Source: JAAYDY01 sp964500225 (GTDB lineage: Bacteria > Planctomycetota > Phycisphaerae > FEN-1346 > JAACEH01). From it: a DNA stretch of 16,875 bases. The position numbers were made by a program, and so were the translations under genes. Positions 8,942 through 16,585 of the stretch are shown here, piece after piece; the first letter of the stretch is position 1, and each line of letters starts with the position of its first letter. Under the pieces are notes generated by a model. It ran no database searches. It was not told where the DNA came from and saw nothing but the letters and a program-made list of their open reading frames with translations. The DNA lies in NCBI GenBank assembly GCA_964500225.1, contig CAZCOA010000052.1:1-16875 (forward strand). The letters run 5' to 3'.

Positions 8942-11923
8942 ATGAATCAGCAGGAGTTCCGAAATCCGGGTCCGCAGTACCGTGGCGTCACCCTGTGGAT
9001 GCTCAACGACAAGCTCGAAGTGGACGAGATCGTGCGACAGTTCGAGGGCATCCATGCTGCCGGCTGGGGCGCCGTCATTGGACGCACGTTCTATGGGTTG
9101 CTCACCGAGTACCTCAGCGAAGAGTGGATGGAAATTATCGAGGCCATCATCCGCCAGGCCGGCAAGCACGACATGCGAGTCTGGCTCCAGGCCGGATACA
9201 TGCCCAGCGGCATCCCTAACCTCGATCCTAAGGACGTCGGCACGGGGCTGGCCTATCGTCCGAAAAATGCCCCCGGCAAGGACGGCGATGTGGTTCTGGC
9301 CGAGGACGACCAGTATGCCTACTGCGTCCGCTCGCTTGGACACGTCCTGGACCTGCTCAACCCGGGCGCCGTAACCAGCTACCTCGACCTCGCCTATATC
9401 AAACCCTGGTACGGCCGCTTCGGCAAGCAATTCGGCAAAACCGTCGAGGCCATCTGGGTGGACGAACCACACTTCCGCCCGCCGCTGTTGCCGTGGTGCG
9501 AGCGCTTGCCCGAAGCCTTCCGCAAGCAGTGGGGCTACGATCTGGCCGACCATCTGCCGTCGCTCTTCCGGCCCGTCGGCGATTTCCGCAAGGTCCGGCA
9601 CCAATACTGGCGGACCGTCACCGGCATGTTCGTCGATGCCTACTTCGACGCCGTCGGACGCTGGTGCACCGAGCACAACGTCAAGTTCAGCGGCCACCTC
9701 ATGGGCGAGGACACACTCAACAACCAGATTGGCCTTACCGGTGCGTGCATGCCGTGCTACGGCAAGATGCACATTCCCGGCATCGACCACCTGACGATGA
9801 GCCTGAAGTGGCCTGCCAAAAAGAAATTCATCCTCACCCCGAAGCAGGCCGCCAGCGCCGCCAGCCAGTTTGGCATTCCCGAGGTGCTCTGCGAGATGTA
9901 TGGCGTCAGCAGTCAGGCCATTACCTTCGAGGACCGCAAGCAGATCGCCCAGTGGATGGTTGCTCTCGGCATCAACTACCGATGCTACCATGCCACGTTC
10001 TATTCCCTTCGCGGGCGGCGGAAACGCCGCTACGCGCCGCACCTGTCCTATCAGCAGCCCTGGTGGAACGACAGCCGCCTCGAAGCCGATCACTTCGCCC
10101 GCGTCTGTTATGCCCTGCGACGGGGGACCACCCTGGCCGACGTGCTCCTGATTCACAGCGTCGAGTCCGCCATGTGCATCTACGATCCGACCGTCATGGA
10201 ACGGCCGCATGATCGCAGCACCGAGCCCCCCGAAGTCAAGGCCATGGACGATGACCTTATGACGGTCGGCGATAACCTTCAAAGCATCCATCGCGGCTGG
10301 GAGTTTGGCGACGAAACCATTCTTGCCCAGCACGGCAGCGTCGAGGGCCGCGAAATCCGCGTCGGACGCATGGCCTACAAAGTCGTCATTCTGCCGAGCA
10401 TGTTGACCATGCGACGCACCACCCTCGATCTGCTTTCGCGCTTTGCCGACGCGGGCGGAATCATTCTTTCTGCCGGGCAATTGCCCACTCGCATCGACGG
10501 AGAGCCGAGCAACGACCTCGCCGTGTTCCTCAAGAAACACGTCCGCTCCGTGCCGAACACCCCGGGAGCGCTCCGCCAGGCCATCGATGCCGTCGTCCCC
10601 CCGCAGGTGGAGTTGGTTGCCTCCGAAGGCAATGCCGCCGACGTGTGGGTCCACGCGCGCCGCATCGACGAGGGATTCCTCTATTACCTTGTCAATACCA
10701 ACCGTGCCGCGGGTGTCCGCGGCACCCTCAGGTTGCGGTGCAAGGCTGCTCTGGAAATGTGGAACCTCGACACCGGCGACGTCGCGCCGGCCCCGCAACA
10801 CACCGACGGCGAATACATCACGACGCCGGTCGAATTGGCTCGCGTCGGCTCGTGCCTGTTGGTCGCTCGCACCGACAAGCCCGACGTCGAAACGCCACAC
10901 CGCAGGCTCCGCGAAGTGCGCAGCGTCAGCCTGTCACCGTCGCTCCGCCTGACGCGGCACCATCCCAACGCCATGACCCTCGACGTCTGCCGAATCAAGA
11001 AGGCCGACGCCCCGTGGTCCGAGCCGCTTCCTGTAATTGTGGCCCAGAAAGAGCTTGAGGATGCACAGTATCATGGCCCACTTACGGCTGAATTCCGGTT
11101 CAATGTCGCCGTGCGCCCGAAGAACATCTGCTTGGTCGTCGAAGACGCCGCCAAGTGGCACATCGCGGTCAACGGCAAGTCCGTCGCCTACGCCGGATTA
11201 CCCTACTACCTGGACCGCTCGTTCCTTCCCGTGGACATCGCCGGTCTGGTCCGCGAAGGCGAAAACATAGTCGAACTGTCCATCCACTACGACGCCATTC
11301 CCCGGGCCGAGTTCGACCTGGCCAGTCTCTTCAAAAAAGAAGACGGTACCGAGCTTGAGGCCGTTTACCTGATCGGCGACTTCGCCGTCACAGGGCCGCT
11401 CTCCGCCGAGGAGCAACGGCCGCGATGCGTCCGATACGCCCCGCGGTTCGCCATCGACAAGGAGCAACCCACTGTCTCGGGCGACCTGACGGCCAACGGC
11501 TACCCGTTCTTCGCCGGCCGCGTCACTCTCAGCGACACCGTCCGGCTCACACGACCGTCCGCCGGCGAACGCGTCGTGCTGGAGTTGCCGAACCTCGATG
11601 CCGCCGTCCTGGCGAAGGTCGGCGTCAACGGCAAGCTGGCCGGCGCCATCCTGTGGCCGCCGTACGAGCTTGACATAACCGATGTGGTCGTCGAAGGCGA
11701 CAACCGCATCGACATCGAGCTGGCCAGCGGGCTGCGGAATCTGCTCGGACCGCACCACCGGTCCCAGGGAGAGCCCAACAACTGCTGGCGCACCGCCTGG
11801 AACCGTAACGACGACCCCACCAAGGTCGAGCACGCCGAGGAGGGGGAATCCGTCTGGACCGACGACTATTTTTGTGTCCGTTTTGGGTTCCAGGGACGCG
11901 CCCGTGTGAAGTATATGGCCTGA
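8942..11923 (+). CDS. GH106-like glycoside hydrolase (alpha-L-rhamnosidase-related), cytoplasmic
   Basis: This 993-residue protein has the layout of large GH106-type enzymes. Residues about 10-395 look like a catalytic (beta/alpha)8 barrel, with WVDEPHF (172-178; D174, E175), SGHLMGED (250-257) and PEVLCEMYG (313-321; E318), acidic clusters that could hold catalytic residues. Next is a Rossmann-like part (ADVLLIHSVESAM 399-411; YKVVILPSMLTMRRTTLDLL 479-498, then ADAGGIILSAG). Two C-terminal beta-sandwich, sugar-binding-like regions follow: WHIAVNGKSV near 739 and VGVNGKLAGAILWPPYELDI (893-912), ending with LLGPHHRSQGE (934-944). GH106 itself is a by-eye family guess. There is no signal peptide or membrane segment, so it probably acts on imported oligosaccharides. 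RBS AGGAGAG lies 6 bases upstream. The oxidoreductase gene follows after about 100 bases. Confidence 0.7.
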   Translation: MNQQEFRNPGPQYRGVTLWMLNDKLEVDEIVRQFEGIHAAGWGAVIGRTFYGLLTEYLSEEWMEIIEAIIRQAGKHDMRVWLQAGYMPSGIPNLDPKDVGTGLAYRPKNAPGKDGDVVLAEDDQYAYCVRSLGHVLDLLNPGAVTSYLDLAYIKPWYGRFGKQFGKTVEAIWVDEPHFRPPLLPWCERLPEAFRKQWGYDLADHLPSLFRPVGDFRKVRHQYWRTVTGMFVDAYFDAVGRWCTEHNVKFSGHLMGEDTLNNQIGLTGACMPCYGKMHIPGIDHLTMSLKWPAKKKFILTPKQAASAASQFGIPEVLCEMYGVSSQAITFEDRKQIAQWMVALGINYRCYHATFYSLRGRRKRRYAPHLSYQQPWWNDSRLEADHFARVCYALRRGTTLADVLLIHSVESAMCIYDPTVMERPHDRSTEPPEVKAMDDDLMTVGDNLQSIHRGWEFGDETILAQHGSVEGREIRVGRMAYKVVILPSMLTMRRTTLDLLSRFADAGGIILSAGQLPTRIDGEPSNDLAVFLKKHVRSVPNTPGALRQAIDAVVPPQVELVASEGNAADVWVHARRIDEGFLYYLVNTNRAAGVRGTLRLRCKAALEMWNLDTGDVAPAPQHTDGEYITTPVELARVGSCLLVARTDKPDVETPHRRLREVRSVSLSPSLRLTRHHPNAMTLDVCRIKKADAPWSEPLPVIVAQKELEDAQYHGPLTAEFRFNVAVRPKNICLVVEDAAKWHIAVNGKSVAYAGLPYYLDRSFLPVDIAGLVREGENIVELSIHYDAIPRAEFDLASLFKKEDGTELEAVYLIGDFAVTGPLSAEEQRPRCVRYAPRFAIDKEQPTVSGDLTANGYPFFAGRVTLSDTVRLTRPSAGERVVLELPNLDAAVLAKVGVNGKLAGAILWPPYELDITDVVVEGDNRIDIELASGLRNLLGPHHRSQGEPNNCWRTAWNRNDDPTKVEHAEEGESVWTDDYFCVRFGFQGRARVKYMA

Positions 11924-12025
11924 CCGTTCTTCCAACCGGCGGTCCGGCCGGTGGAATGACGGCTGCATCAGGTAGGTGCGAACGGTCAAGTGTGGCGAGT
12001 GGTCGTCCGCACAGGGGAGGTTCCT

Positions 12026-13189
12026 ATGGAATCGTGGAAACGCAAGTTGCGGATGGGGATGGTCGGCGGAGGGCAGGGGGCGTTCATCGGGGCTGTCCAC
12101 CGCATGGCTGCGGCGCTCGATCAGCAGGTCGAACTCGTCGCCGGATGTTTTTCCCGCGACTCGGCCAACACCCAAAAGACCGGCGCCCAACTCTATCTCG
12201 ACCCGGCCCGATGCTACGACAACTACCAGGTCATGGCCGAAACCGAGGCGAAGTTGCCCCCCGACAAGCGCATCGACTTCGTTGCCATTGTGACGCCCAA
12301 TGCCGCCCACCATCCCGTGGCTGCGGCCTTTCTCGATGCCGGCATCCATGTCGTCTGCGACAAACCGATGACCTGCACCATTGAAGAGGCCGAAGACCTT
12401 GTCGCCCGCGTCGAAAAAACCGGCCTGGTCTTTGCCCTGACGCACAACTACACCGCCCACCCTCTCATCCGGCACGCCCGCGAGCTCTTTCGCTCCGGCC
12501 GTATGGGAACCGTCCGCAAGGTCGTGGCCGAGTATCTCCAGGACTGGCTCGCCAGGCCCGTCGAACGCGACGGTTCCAAGCAGGCCGGCTGGAGAACCGA
12601 TCCCGCCCAGTCCGGCGTCGGCGGCTCGCTCGGGGACATCGGCTCGCACGCCTTTAACCTCGCCGAGTATGTCACGGGAGAACAGGTCGTCGAACTCAGT
12701 TGCGACAAGACCACCTTTGTCCAGGGACGTCGCCTCGATGACGACGCCAACATTCTCCTGCGGTTCGCCGGCGGCGCCAAGGGCATCCTCACGTGCAGCC
12801 AGATCGCCACTGGGGAAGAGAACGCTCTCAGGCTGCGGGTCTATGCGGCCGAGGGAGGCATCGCCTGGGAACAGGAGAATCCGAACTACATGAAACTCTT
12901 CCGTCTCGGCGAACCCGTTCGGATCCTCGGCCGCGGCCACGGAGACTACCTGACGCCCGAAGCCATGGCCGTGACCAGAACGCCGGCCGGACACCCCGAA
13001 GGGTACTTGGAGGCCTTTGCCACACTCTACTGCGGCGCCGTCGAGGCCATCCGTCGCCACATCGACGGCAAGCCCATGCCGATTGCCGACTACCGGTTTC
13101 CCACGGTTTACGACGGTTTGCGCGGCGTCAAGTTCATACACCGAGCCGTTGAGTCGGCACAAAAGGGAGGAGTCTGGGTGAAGCTGTAG
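12026..13189 (+). CDS. Gfo/Idh/MocA family oxidoreductase
   Basis: This 387-residue NAD(P)-dependent sugar or inositol dehydrogenase-like enzyme has an N-terminal Rossmann fold with GMVGGGQGAFIG (11-22), TPNAAHHP (90-97) and CDKPM (111-115), the family's (E/D)KP motif with K113 as probable catalytic lysine. The C-terminal alpha/beta domain holds GDIGSHAFNLAEYVTG (203-218), where D204 and H208 match the usual active-site Asp/His pair. An in-frame ATG at 11990 exists, but ATG 12026 is preferred because GGGGAGG lies 5 bases before it and the Rossmann strand then begins at a normal distance. It follows the glycoside hydrolase by about 100 bases and probably works with it in sugar breakdown. The exact sugar is not evident. 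A strong terminator follows. Confidence 0.88.
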   Translation: MESWKRKLRMGMVGGGQGAFIGAVHRMAAALDQQVELVAGCFSRDSANTQKTGAQLYLDPARCYDNYQVMAETEAKLPPDKRIDFVAIVTPNAAHHPVAAAFLDAGIHVVCDKPMTCTIEEAEDLVARVEKTGLVFALTHNYTAHPLIRHARELFRSGRMGTVRKVVAEYLQDWLARPVERDGSKQAGWRTDPAQSGVGGSLGDIGSHAFNLAEYVTGEQVVELSCDKTTFVQGRRLDDDANILLRFAGGAKGILTCSQIATGEENALRLRVYAAEGGIAWEQENPNYMKLFRLGEPVRILGRGHGDYLTPEAMAVTRTPAGHPEGYLEAFATLYCGAVEAIRRHIDGKPMPIADYRFPTVYDGLRGVKFIHRAVESAQKGGVWVKL

Positions 13190-13210
13190 TGTTCAAGGCA
13201 CGCAGAAAGG

Positions 13211-13256
13211 CGGCCGGTCGGTAACGATTCCGTTGCCGACCGGCCGTCGGATTTTC
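13211..13256 (+). terminator. Strong rho-independent terminator after the Gfo/Idh/MocA gene
   Basis: A 16-bp stem pairs 13211-13226 with 13231-13246 (one T-G pair) around the 4-base loop ATTC, followed by TCGGATTTTC. It ends the rightward unit. Read leftward the tail is CCTTTCTG, so it could also be a back-up stop for leftward transcription from the sigma-54 promoter. Confidence 0.85.
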
Positions 13257-13269
13257 TGTGTCCAGCCCC

Positions 13270-13320
13270 AAAAACACCAGGGGCACGAGCGGGCCTAGCA
13301 GGGACCACCGACTCGTGCCC
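13270..13320 (-). terminator. Terminator-like hairpin at the end of the putative sRNA
   Basis: On the minus strand GGGCACGAG (plus 13312-13320) pairs perfectly with CTCGTGCCC (plus 13281-13289) around a 22-base loop. After six bases comes a T5 run (plus 13270-13274). The loop is large and the T run is not directly at the stem, so efficiency is uncertain. Confidence 0.45.
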
Positions 13321-13433
13321 AACTCCACCGGGTGCTGGGGTCGGCGGAGTGTCTGGTGAAAAGGGGTTATTGAAAACGTCCGTCAGCCTTCAGCCGCTTC
13401 CATAGCACGTCCCGTTGAGACTCTTCTCTCCCT
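13270..13433 (-). ncRNA. Putative sigma-54-dependent small regulatory RNA (about 165 nt)
   Basis: A leftward transcript from the sigma-54 promoter would start at about 13433. It would contain no protein-length open frame, only a six-codon ATG frame near its start. It would carry two consecutive hairpins: 9 bp pairing plus 13342-13350 with 13322-13330 (one G-U), then the 9-bp stem 13312-13320/13281-13289 followed by T5. The order kinase, NtrC-type regulator, sigma-54 promoter, non-coding RNA on one strand resembles cbrAB-crcZ in Pseudomonas; luxO-qrr1 in Vibrio is a related example. I see no A-rich CrcZ-like motif and no resemblance in sequence. The 3' end could instead be the hairpin at 13211-13246. 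Existence and function are inferred. Confidence 0.4.
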
Positions 13434-13444
13434 ATAGTATGCTG

Positions 13445-13459
13445 GCAAAGTCTGTGCCA
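13445..13459 (-). promoter_or_regulatory. Sigma-54 (-24/-12) promoter, leftward
   Basis: On the minus strand the sequence is TGGCAC, AGACT, TTGC, preceded by C and followed by C. This matches the TGGCAC-N5-TTGC consensus completely, with the GG and GC dinucleotides at the required 10-base spacing. The predicted start is at about 13433. A TACTAT lies at plus 13434-13439, but it has no -35 at the right distance, so sigma-70 use is less likely. It lies about 125 bases downstream of an NtrC-type activator gene on the same strand. Confidence 0.7.
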
Positions 13460-13527
13460 GCTCAATGGGCGTCGCCGGGCGTTATTGTAACACATGCTGA
13501 ATCAATGGATTAAGAGCTGGCACAGAC
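13450..13527. repeat. 14-bp inverted repeat flanking 50 bases
   Basis: GTCTGTGCCAGCTC at 13450-13463 is the exact reverse complement of GAGCTGGCACAGAC at 13514-13527. The left arm overlaps the sigma-54 promoter; the right arm copies its TGGCAC half on the other strand but lacks the TTGC. A second copy of GCTGGCA at 13441-13447 can pair with the left arm too (7 bp, 7-base loop). It could be a regulator-binding pair or a remnant of a small repeat element. Confidence 0.7.
13500..13512 (+). promoter_or_regulatory. IHF-like site between enhancer and sigma-54 promoter
   Basis: AATCAATGGATTA matches the enterobacterial IHF consensus WATCAANNNNTTR at every defined position. It lies at about -67 to -79 relative to the predicted sigma-54 start, where a DNA bend is commonly needed. 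Whether this organism has an IHF with that specificity is unknown. Confidence 0.35.
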
Positions 13528-13584
13528 CAAGGCGACCGCTGGACGCTTGGGGTTGACATGCACCGGCGCTGGCCATGGGCTGCC

Positions 13585-13603
13585 TCACGATTGTGCATCG
13601 TGA
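13585..13603. promoter_or_regulatory. Dyad element, candidate enhancer for the sigma-54 promoter
   Basis: TCACGAT-N5-ATCGTGA is a perfect 7+7 dyad that includes the stop codon of the response regulator gene. It lies about 150-170 bases upstream of the predicted sigma-54 start, a usual distance for NtrC-family binding sites. It has no T-run on either side, so it is a poor terminator. Binding by the adjacent regulator is inferred. Confidence 0.35.
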
Positions 13604-15015
13604 GCGTCGAATCCGAATTCCCGCAGCTTGTTACGAAGCGTGTTGCGGTGCAGCCCCAGCCGCGCTGCCGCAGCCGACTGGTTCCCATTGCAGGCTTCCA
13701 GCGTGCGTTGCACCAGGACACGCTCCAGCGGTTCCAGGGCGGCTTGGTACAAATTACTCTCTTCGGTGCAGACCAATCTCAGATACTGATCGATCGCCTT
13801 CTCCAGATCGCCCGTTGCTCGCACGCTTGGATGGGAATCCCCGCGACGCACGGACTCCGGCAGGTGCCCCAGGAGGATGGGGCCGCCCCCCGACATCAGC
13901 GCTGCATGTTCCATGGCGTTGCGCAATTCCCGGACATTGCCGGGCCAATGATACCGGCACAGGGCCTCCGATGCTTCCGGACTCAGCGATGCCGGCGCCT
14001 CGCCCATGGCCGCCAGTTGCCCCAGAAAATGCTGCGCCAAGGGCAGAATGTCCTCCCGACGCTGTGACAGCGGAGGCAGCGTAATACGTATCACCGCCAG
14101 ACGGTAGAACAAATCCTGGCGGAACTGTCCCTGCTCGATCGCCTGCGTCAGATCGCGGTTCGTCGCCGCGATGATGCGCACGTTCAATTCCTTCGACTTC
14201 ACGGACCCCAGCCGCTCAATGGTGTGCGTGTCCAGAAAACGAAGCAGTTTCACCTGCACTGCCAGAGGCAGGTCGCCGATTTCGTCCAGCATCAGCGTCC
14301 CGCCGTCGGCCGACTCGAACCGGCCTGGTTTGTCCGCATCGGCCCCGCTGAAGGCGCCTCTGACGTACCCGAACAATTCGCTCTCCACCAGGCTTTCCGG
14401 CAATGCGCCGCAATTGACCGCTACGAATGGCTTGCCGCGTCGCGGGCTGTGGTCGTGTATCGCCCGTGCCACCATCTCTTTGCCCGTCCCCGTGTCGCCC
14501 AGGATCAGCACCGTCGAATCCACCAGTGCCGCCCGGCCGATCCGCTTGTACACCTCCTGCATCGCCGACGACGAGCCCACCAGTTGCGGCTCCCCGACCG
14601 CGGCCCCTGCCTCCACCGTTTCCGTCCGGCGGCCCGTCAACGCCTCTCGCTGGGCCAGTGCCTGACTCACCAGGTCCGCCGCATGGTCCAAGTCCAGTGG
14701 TTTCACGAGATAGTCGAACGCCTTGTTACGAATCGCTCGTGTCACCGTTTCCAGCGAACCATAGGCCGTGATGACGATAACCATCGCCTGGTTGTCTCTG
14801 CCCCGCAACTCCTCCAGCACGTCCAGCCCGCTCATGTCGCCCAGGCGAACGTCCAGGAATACCACGTCCGGACACACTTCGCCGTAACGCGCAAGGCCCT
14901 CGGCCCCCGTCCGAGCCACCGTCACCGCGAAACCGCGGCTCTCGAAGTAGCGACGAAACGCGAAACAGATCGATTCCTCGTCATCGATCACCAGAATCCG
15001 CTTGGGATCGCTCAT
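13585..15015 (-). CDS. NtrC-family sigma-54-activating response regulator
   Basis: The 476 residues show the full three-domain plan. The receiver (about 5-120) has D11/D12, phospho-acceptor D55 in FLDVRL, T83 and K105. The AAA+ sigma-54 interaction domain (about 145-385) has Walker A GDTGTGKE (173-180), the sigma-54 contact loop GAFSGA (220-225, a Ser variant of GAFTGA), Walker B LMLDE (241-245) and WPGNVRELRN (357-366). A Fis-type helix-turn-helix sits at 437-467 (LEACNGNQSAAAARLGLHRNTLRNKL). The start is fixed by the ATGA overlap with the kinase stop and by GGAG 7 bases upstream; a longer frame reaching 15237 is rejected. On phosphorylation it should activate a sigma-54 promoter; the nearest candidate is at 13445-13459. 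The specific regulon is unknown. Confidence 0.95.
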   Translation of the reverse strand: MSDPKRILVIDDEESICFAFRRYFESRGFAVTVARTGAEGLARYGEVCPDVVFLDVRLGDMSGLDVLEELRGRDNQAMVIVITAYGSLETVTRAIRNKAFDYLVKPLDLDHAADLVSQALAQREALTGRRTETVEAGAAVGEPQLVGSSSAMQEVYKRIGRAALVDSTVLILGDTGTGKEMVARAIHDHSPRRGKPFVAVNCGALPESLVESELFGYVRGAFSGADADKPGRFESADGGTLMLDEIGDLPLAVQVKLLRFLDTHTIERLGSVKSKELNVRIIAATNRDLTQAIEQGQFRQDLFYRLAVIRITLPPLSQRREDILPLAQHFLGQLAAMGEAPASLSPEASEALCRYHWPGNVRELRNAMEHAALMSGGGPILLGHLPESVRRGDSHPSVRATGDLEKAIDQYLRLVCTEESNLYQAALEPLERVLVQRTLEACNGNQSAAAARLGLHRNTLRNKLREFGFDAHDAQS

Positions 15016-16463
15016 TCCCTGGCTCCCGGCAAAACCACCCAAAACGTGCTGCCGCCCTGCGACGACCTGTAACCGATCCGCCCGGCATGACGTTCCACGA
15101 TCGTCCGGCAGATGTGAAGCCCAAGACCCGTTCCTCCTCGCTTGCTCGACACGAACGGCTCGAACACGTCCGTGCCCTCCGGCACACGCACGCCCGTCCC
15201 CGTGTCGCTCACGCTCAGGCGCACCCCTTCCTCGCACGGTTCAACGCGCAACCCAAGCCTGCCCCCCGACGGCATCGCCTCGATCGCGTTCAGCACCAGA
15301 TTCAGGACGACCTGCCGCAACCTCGCGGCATCGCCCCACGCCGGTACTGCACCGGCGTCGTACTGACGTTCCACGGTGATCGCCCCCTGCCGGCAACGGC
15401 TTTCCAGAAGAGATACCACCGAGTCCGCCAATTCGTCAAGCCTCACGGCCGAACGGCGGTCCGGCGCCTCCGCCGGCATCTCCTGACGCGACGCCAAGCC
15501 CAAAAGCTCGTTCAGGTACGCCTCCATACGGTCGATCTCGCGACGCATGATGTCCAGGCTCTCGTCATGAATCCCGTGCCGAGCCAATTCGTCGGCCAGC
15601 ACACGGGCATTCATCTTGATGCCGCTCAGAGGATTACGCAACTCGTGGGCCACCGACGCCGACATCTGTCCCAACGTGGCCATCCTCGCCGACCGCGCCA
15701 GGCGGTTCCGCGCCTCGGCCAATTGGCTCATCAGCCCTTCGTACGACTCTGTCAGCTTGGCCACCTCCTGCGGACCGCGCGGCGACTTGCTGCCGCCCGT
15801 GCCCGTCAAGGACGGATCCGACGGCAACAGCTCCGACGCCAGCAGCGCATCCAGGTCCACGTCCTCCGCCACCCGGCTCAACCGGTCCATCCGCGCCGCC
15901 AACTGCCGCAGCGGACGAGTGATCGTGTGCGACCACCAGACCGATGCCACCGTTGCCAGAGCCACTGCCGCAGCCGTTGCCAACGCAATCGTTCGGGCCG
16001 CACTCGCCTTGGCCGACTGGATGCGATCCACGGGCACCAGCAGGCACAAACGCATCGCCTCGCCCGATGAGGTCGAATCCTTTTGCATGATTGTCGCCAC
16101 AGCCATCCGGTACTGTCGGCCGCTTAACACCACGTCCCGGGGCAGGGGAGTCCTTGCCACTTGCGACAACAGTTCCCCACGCCGCCGCGCGTCCAGACTC
16201 GATGCCGCTACCTCCGCCCGGTTCGCAGGCCCAGCTGCCGTCTCGTCCCCGAGCATCTGGCTCACCTTCTGAAACAGATCGTCCGTCAACGGCCACCGGT
16301 TTACGCCGATCTGCCCCGCCACGTGCAAAGCCACCTCGTCCACGAGCTTCCGCTCGATCTCCCGGCCCGCCACCTGAACCCCAATCCACCCTACGGCCAG
16401 ACCCAGGCCCGCCACCAGCAGGTTCGTCGCCACCAGCATTCGTGTGCGTATCGACCACCGCAT
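15012..16463 (-). CDS. Membrane sensor histidine kinase, partner of the NtrC-type regulator
   Basis: The 483 residues have two membrane segments (about 10-32 and 157-177) enclosing an extracytoplasmic sensor region of about 125 residues with no domain I recognise. A HAMP-like linker follows (181-250), then the H box SASVAHELRNPLSG (268-281; phospho-acceptor His273), N box VLNLVLNAIEAMP (386-398; N392), G1 DTGTGV (420-425) and G2 GGTGLGLHI (443-451). This H-E-L-R-N-P type of kinase commonly pairs with NtrC-like regulators. ATG 16463 is chosen over the upstream ATG 16571 because AAGGA lies 8 bases before it and the first membrane helix then sits at the usual place. Its stop overlaps the regulator start as ATGA, indicating translational coupling. 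The signal sensed is unknown. Confidence 0.95.
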   Translation of the reverse strand: MRWSIRTRMLVATNLLVAGLGLAVGWIGVQVAGREIERKLVDEVALHVAGQIGVNRWPLTDDLFQKVSQMLGDETAAGPANRAEVAASSLDARRRGELLSQVARTPLPRDVVLSGRQYRMAVATIMQKDSTSSGEAMRLCLLVPVDRIQSAKASAARTIALATAAAVALATVASVWWSHTITRPLRQLAARMDRLSRVAEDVDLDALLASELLPSDPSLTGTGGSKSPRGPQEVAKLTESYEGLMSQLAEARNRLARSARMATLGQMSASVAHELRNPLSGIKMNARVLADELARHGIHDESLDIMRREIDRMEAYLNELLGLASRQEMPAEAPDRRSAVRLDELADSVVSLLESRCRQGAITVERQYDAGAVPAWGDAARLRQVVLNLVLNAIEAMPSGGRLGLRVEPCEEGVRLSVSDTGTGVRVPEGTDVFEPFVSSKRGGTGLGLHICRTIVERHAGRIGYRSSQGGSTFWVVLPGARE

Positions 16464-16512
16464 GCCGACCGTCCTTATCCACAACCATGACGATTCAGAA
16501 ACGGCTATGAGT

Positions 16513-16539
16513 CTGGCGAAAATGCGGCTGCTACGCCAG
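16513..16539. repeat. 6-bp inverted repeat in the kinase / anti-sigma intergenic region
   Basis: CTGGCG at 16513-16518 and CGCCAG at 16534-16539 form a short hairpin or dyad upstream of the kinase gene, about 20 bases before the -35 of the rightward promoter. It could be an operator for either direction, but six base pairs may be chance. Confidence 0.25.
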
Positions 16540-16556
16540 TGAAAAATGGACCTGTC

Positions 16557-16585
16557 TTGACTTCCCCGCACCCTTGGGCTAACAT
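16557..16585 (+). promoter_or_regulatory. Promoter of the anti-sigma factor gene (sigma-70 type)
   Basis: TTGACT at 16557-16562, a 17-base spacer and TAACAT at 16580-16585, with a predicted start at about 16592. This leaves a leader of about 105 bases before the ATG at 16697. No clear promoter for the divergent kinase gene is seen in the same region. Confidence 0.55.

Noticed and set aside
8312..10900. An 862-codon open frame on the minus strand opposite the NAGPA-like and GH106-like genes
   Set aside because: It spans two real genes and an intergenic region on the other strand, and its composition is that of a reverse-complement shadow.
11198..13162. A 654-codon minus-strand frame opposite the GH106-like and Gfo/Idh/MocA genes
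   Set aside because: It is a shadow of clear coding sequences, with no ribosome site and no family resemblance.
13434..13439. TACTAT (minus strand) as a sigma-70 -10 for the putative RNA
   Set aside because: The -35 position reads AGCTGG, far from TTGACA, whereas the -24/-12 match is complete.
13514..13532. Second TGGCAC as a rightward sigma-54 promoter
   Set aside because: On the plus strand TGGCAC-AGACC is followed by AAGG, not TTGC, so the -12 element is missing.
13553..13558. TTGACA as the -35 of a rightward promoter
   Set aside because: No -10-like hexamer lies 16-18 bases downstream, and there is no rightward gene to serve.
13482..13721. A 79-codon minus-strand frame beyond the response regulator stop
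   Set aside because: Most of it lies inside the regulator gene in another frame, and the rest covers the IHF-like region.
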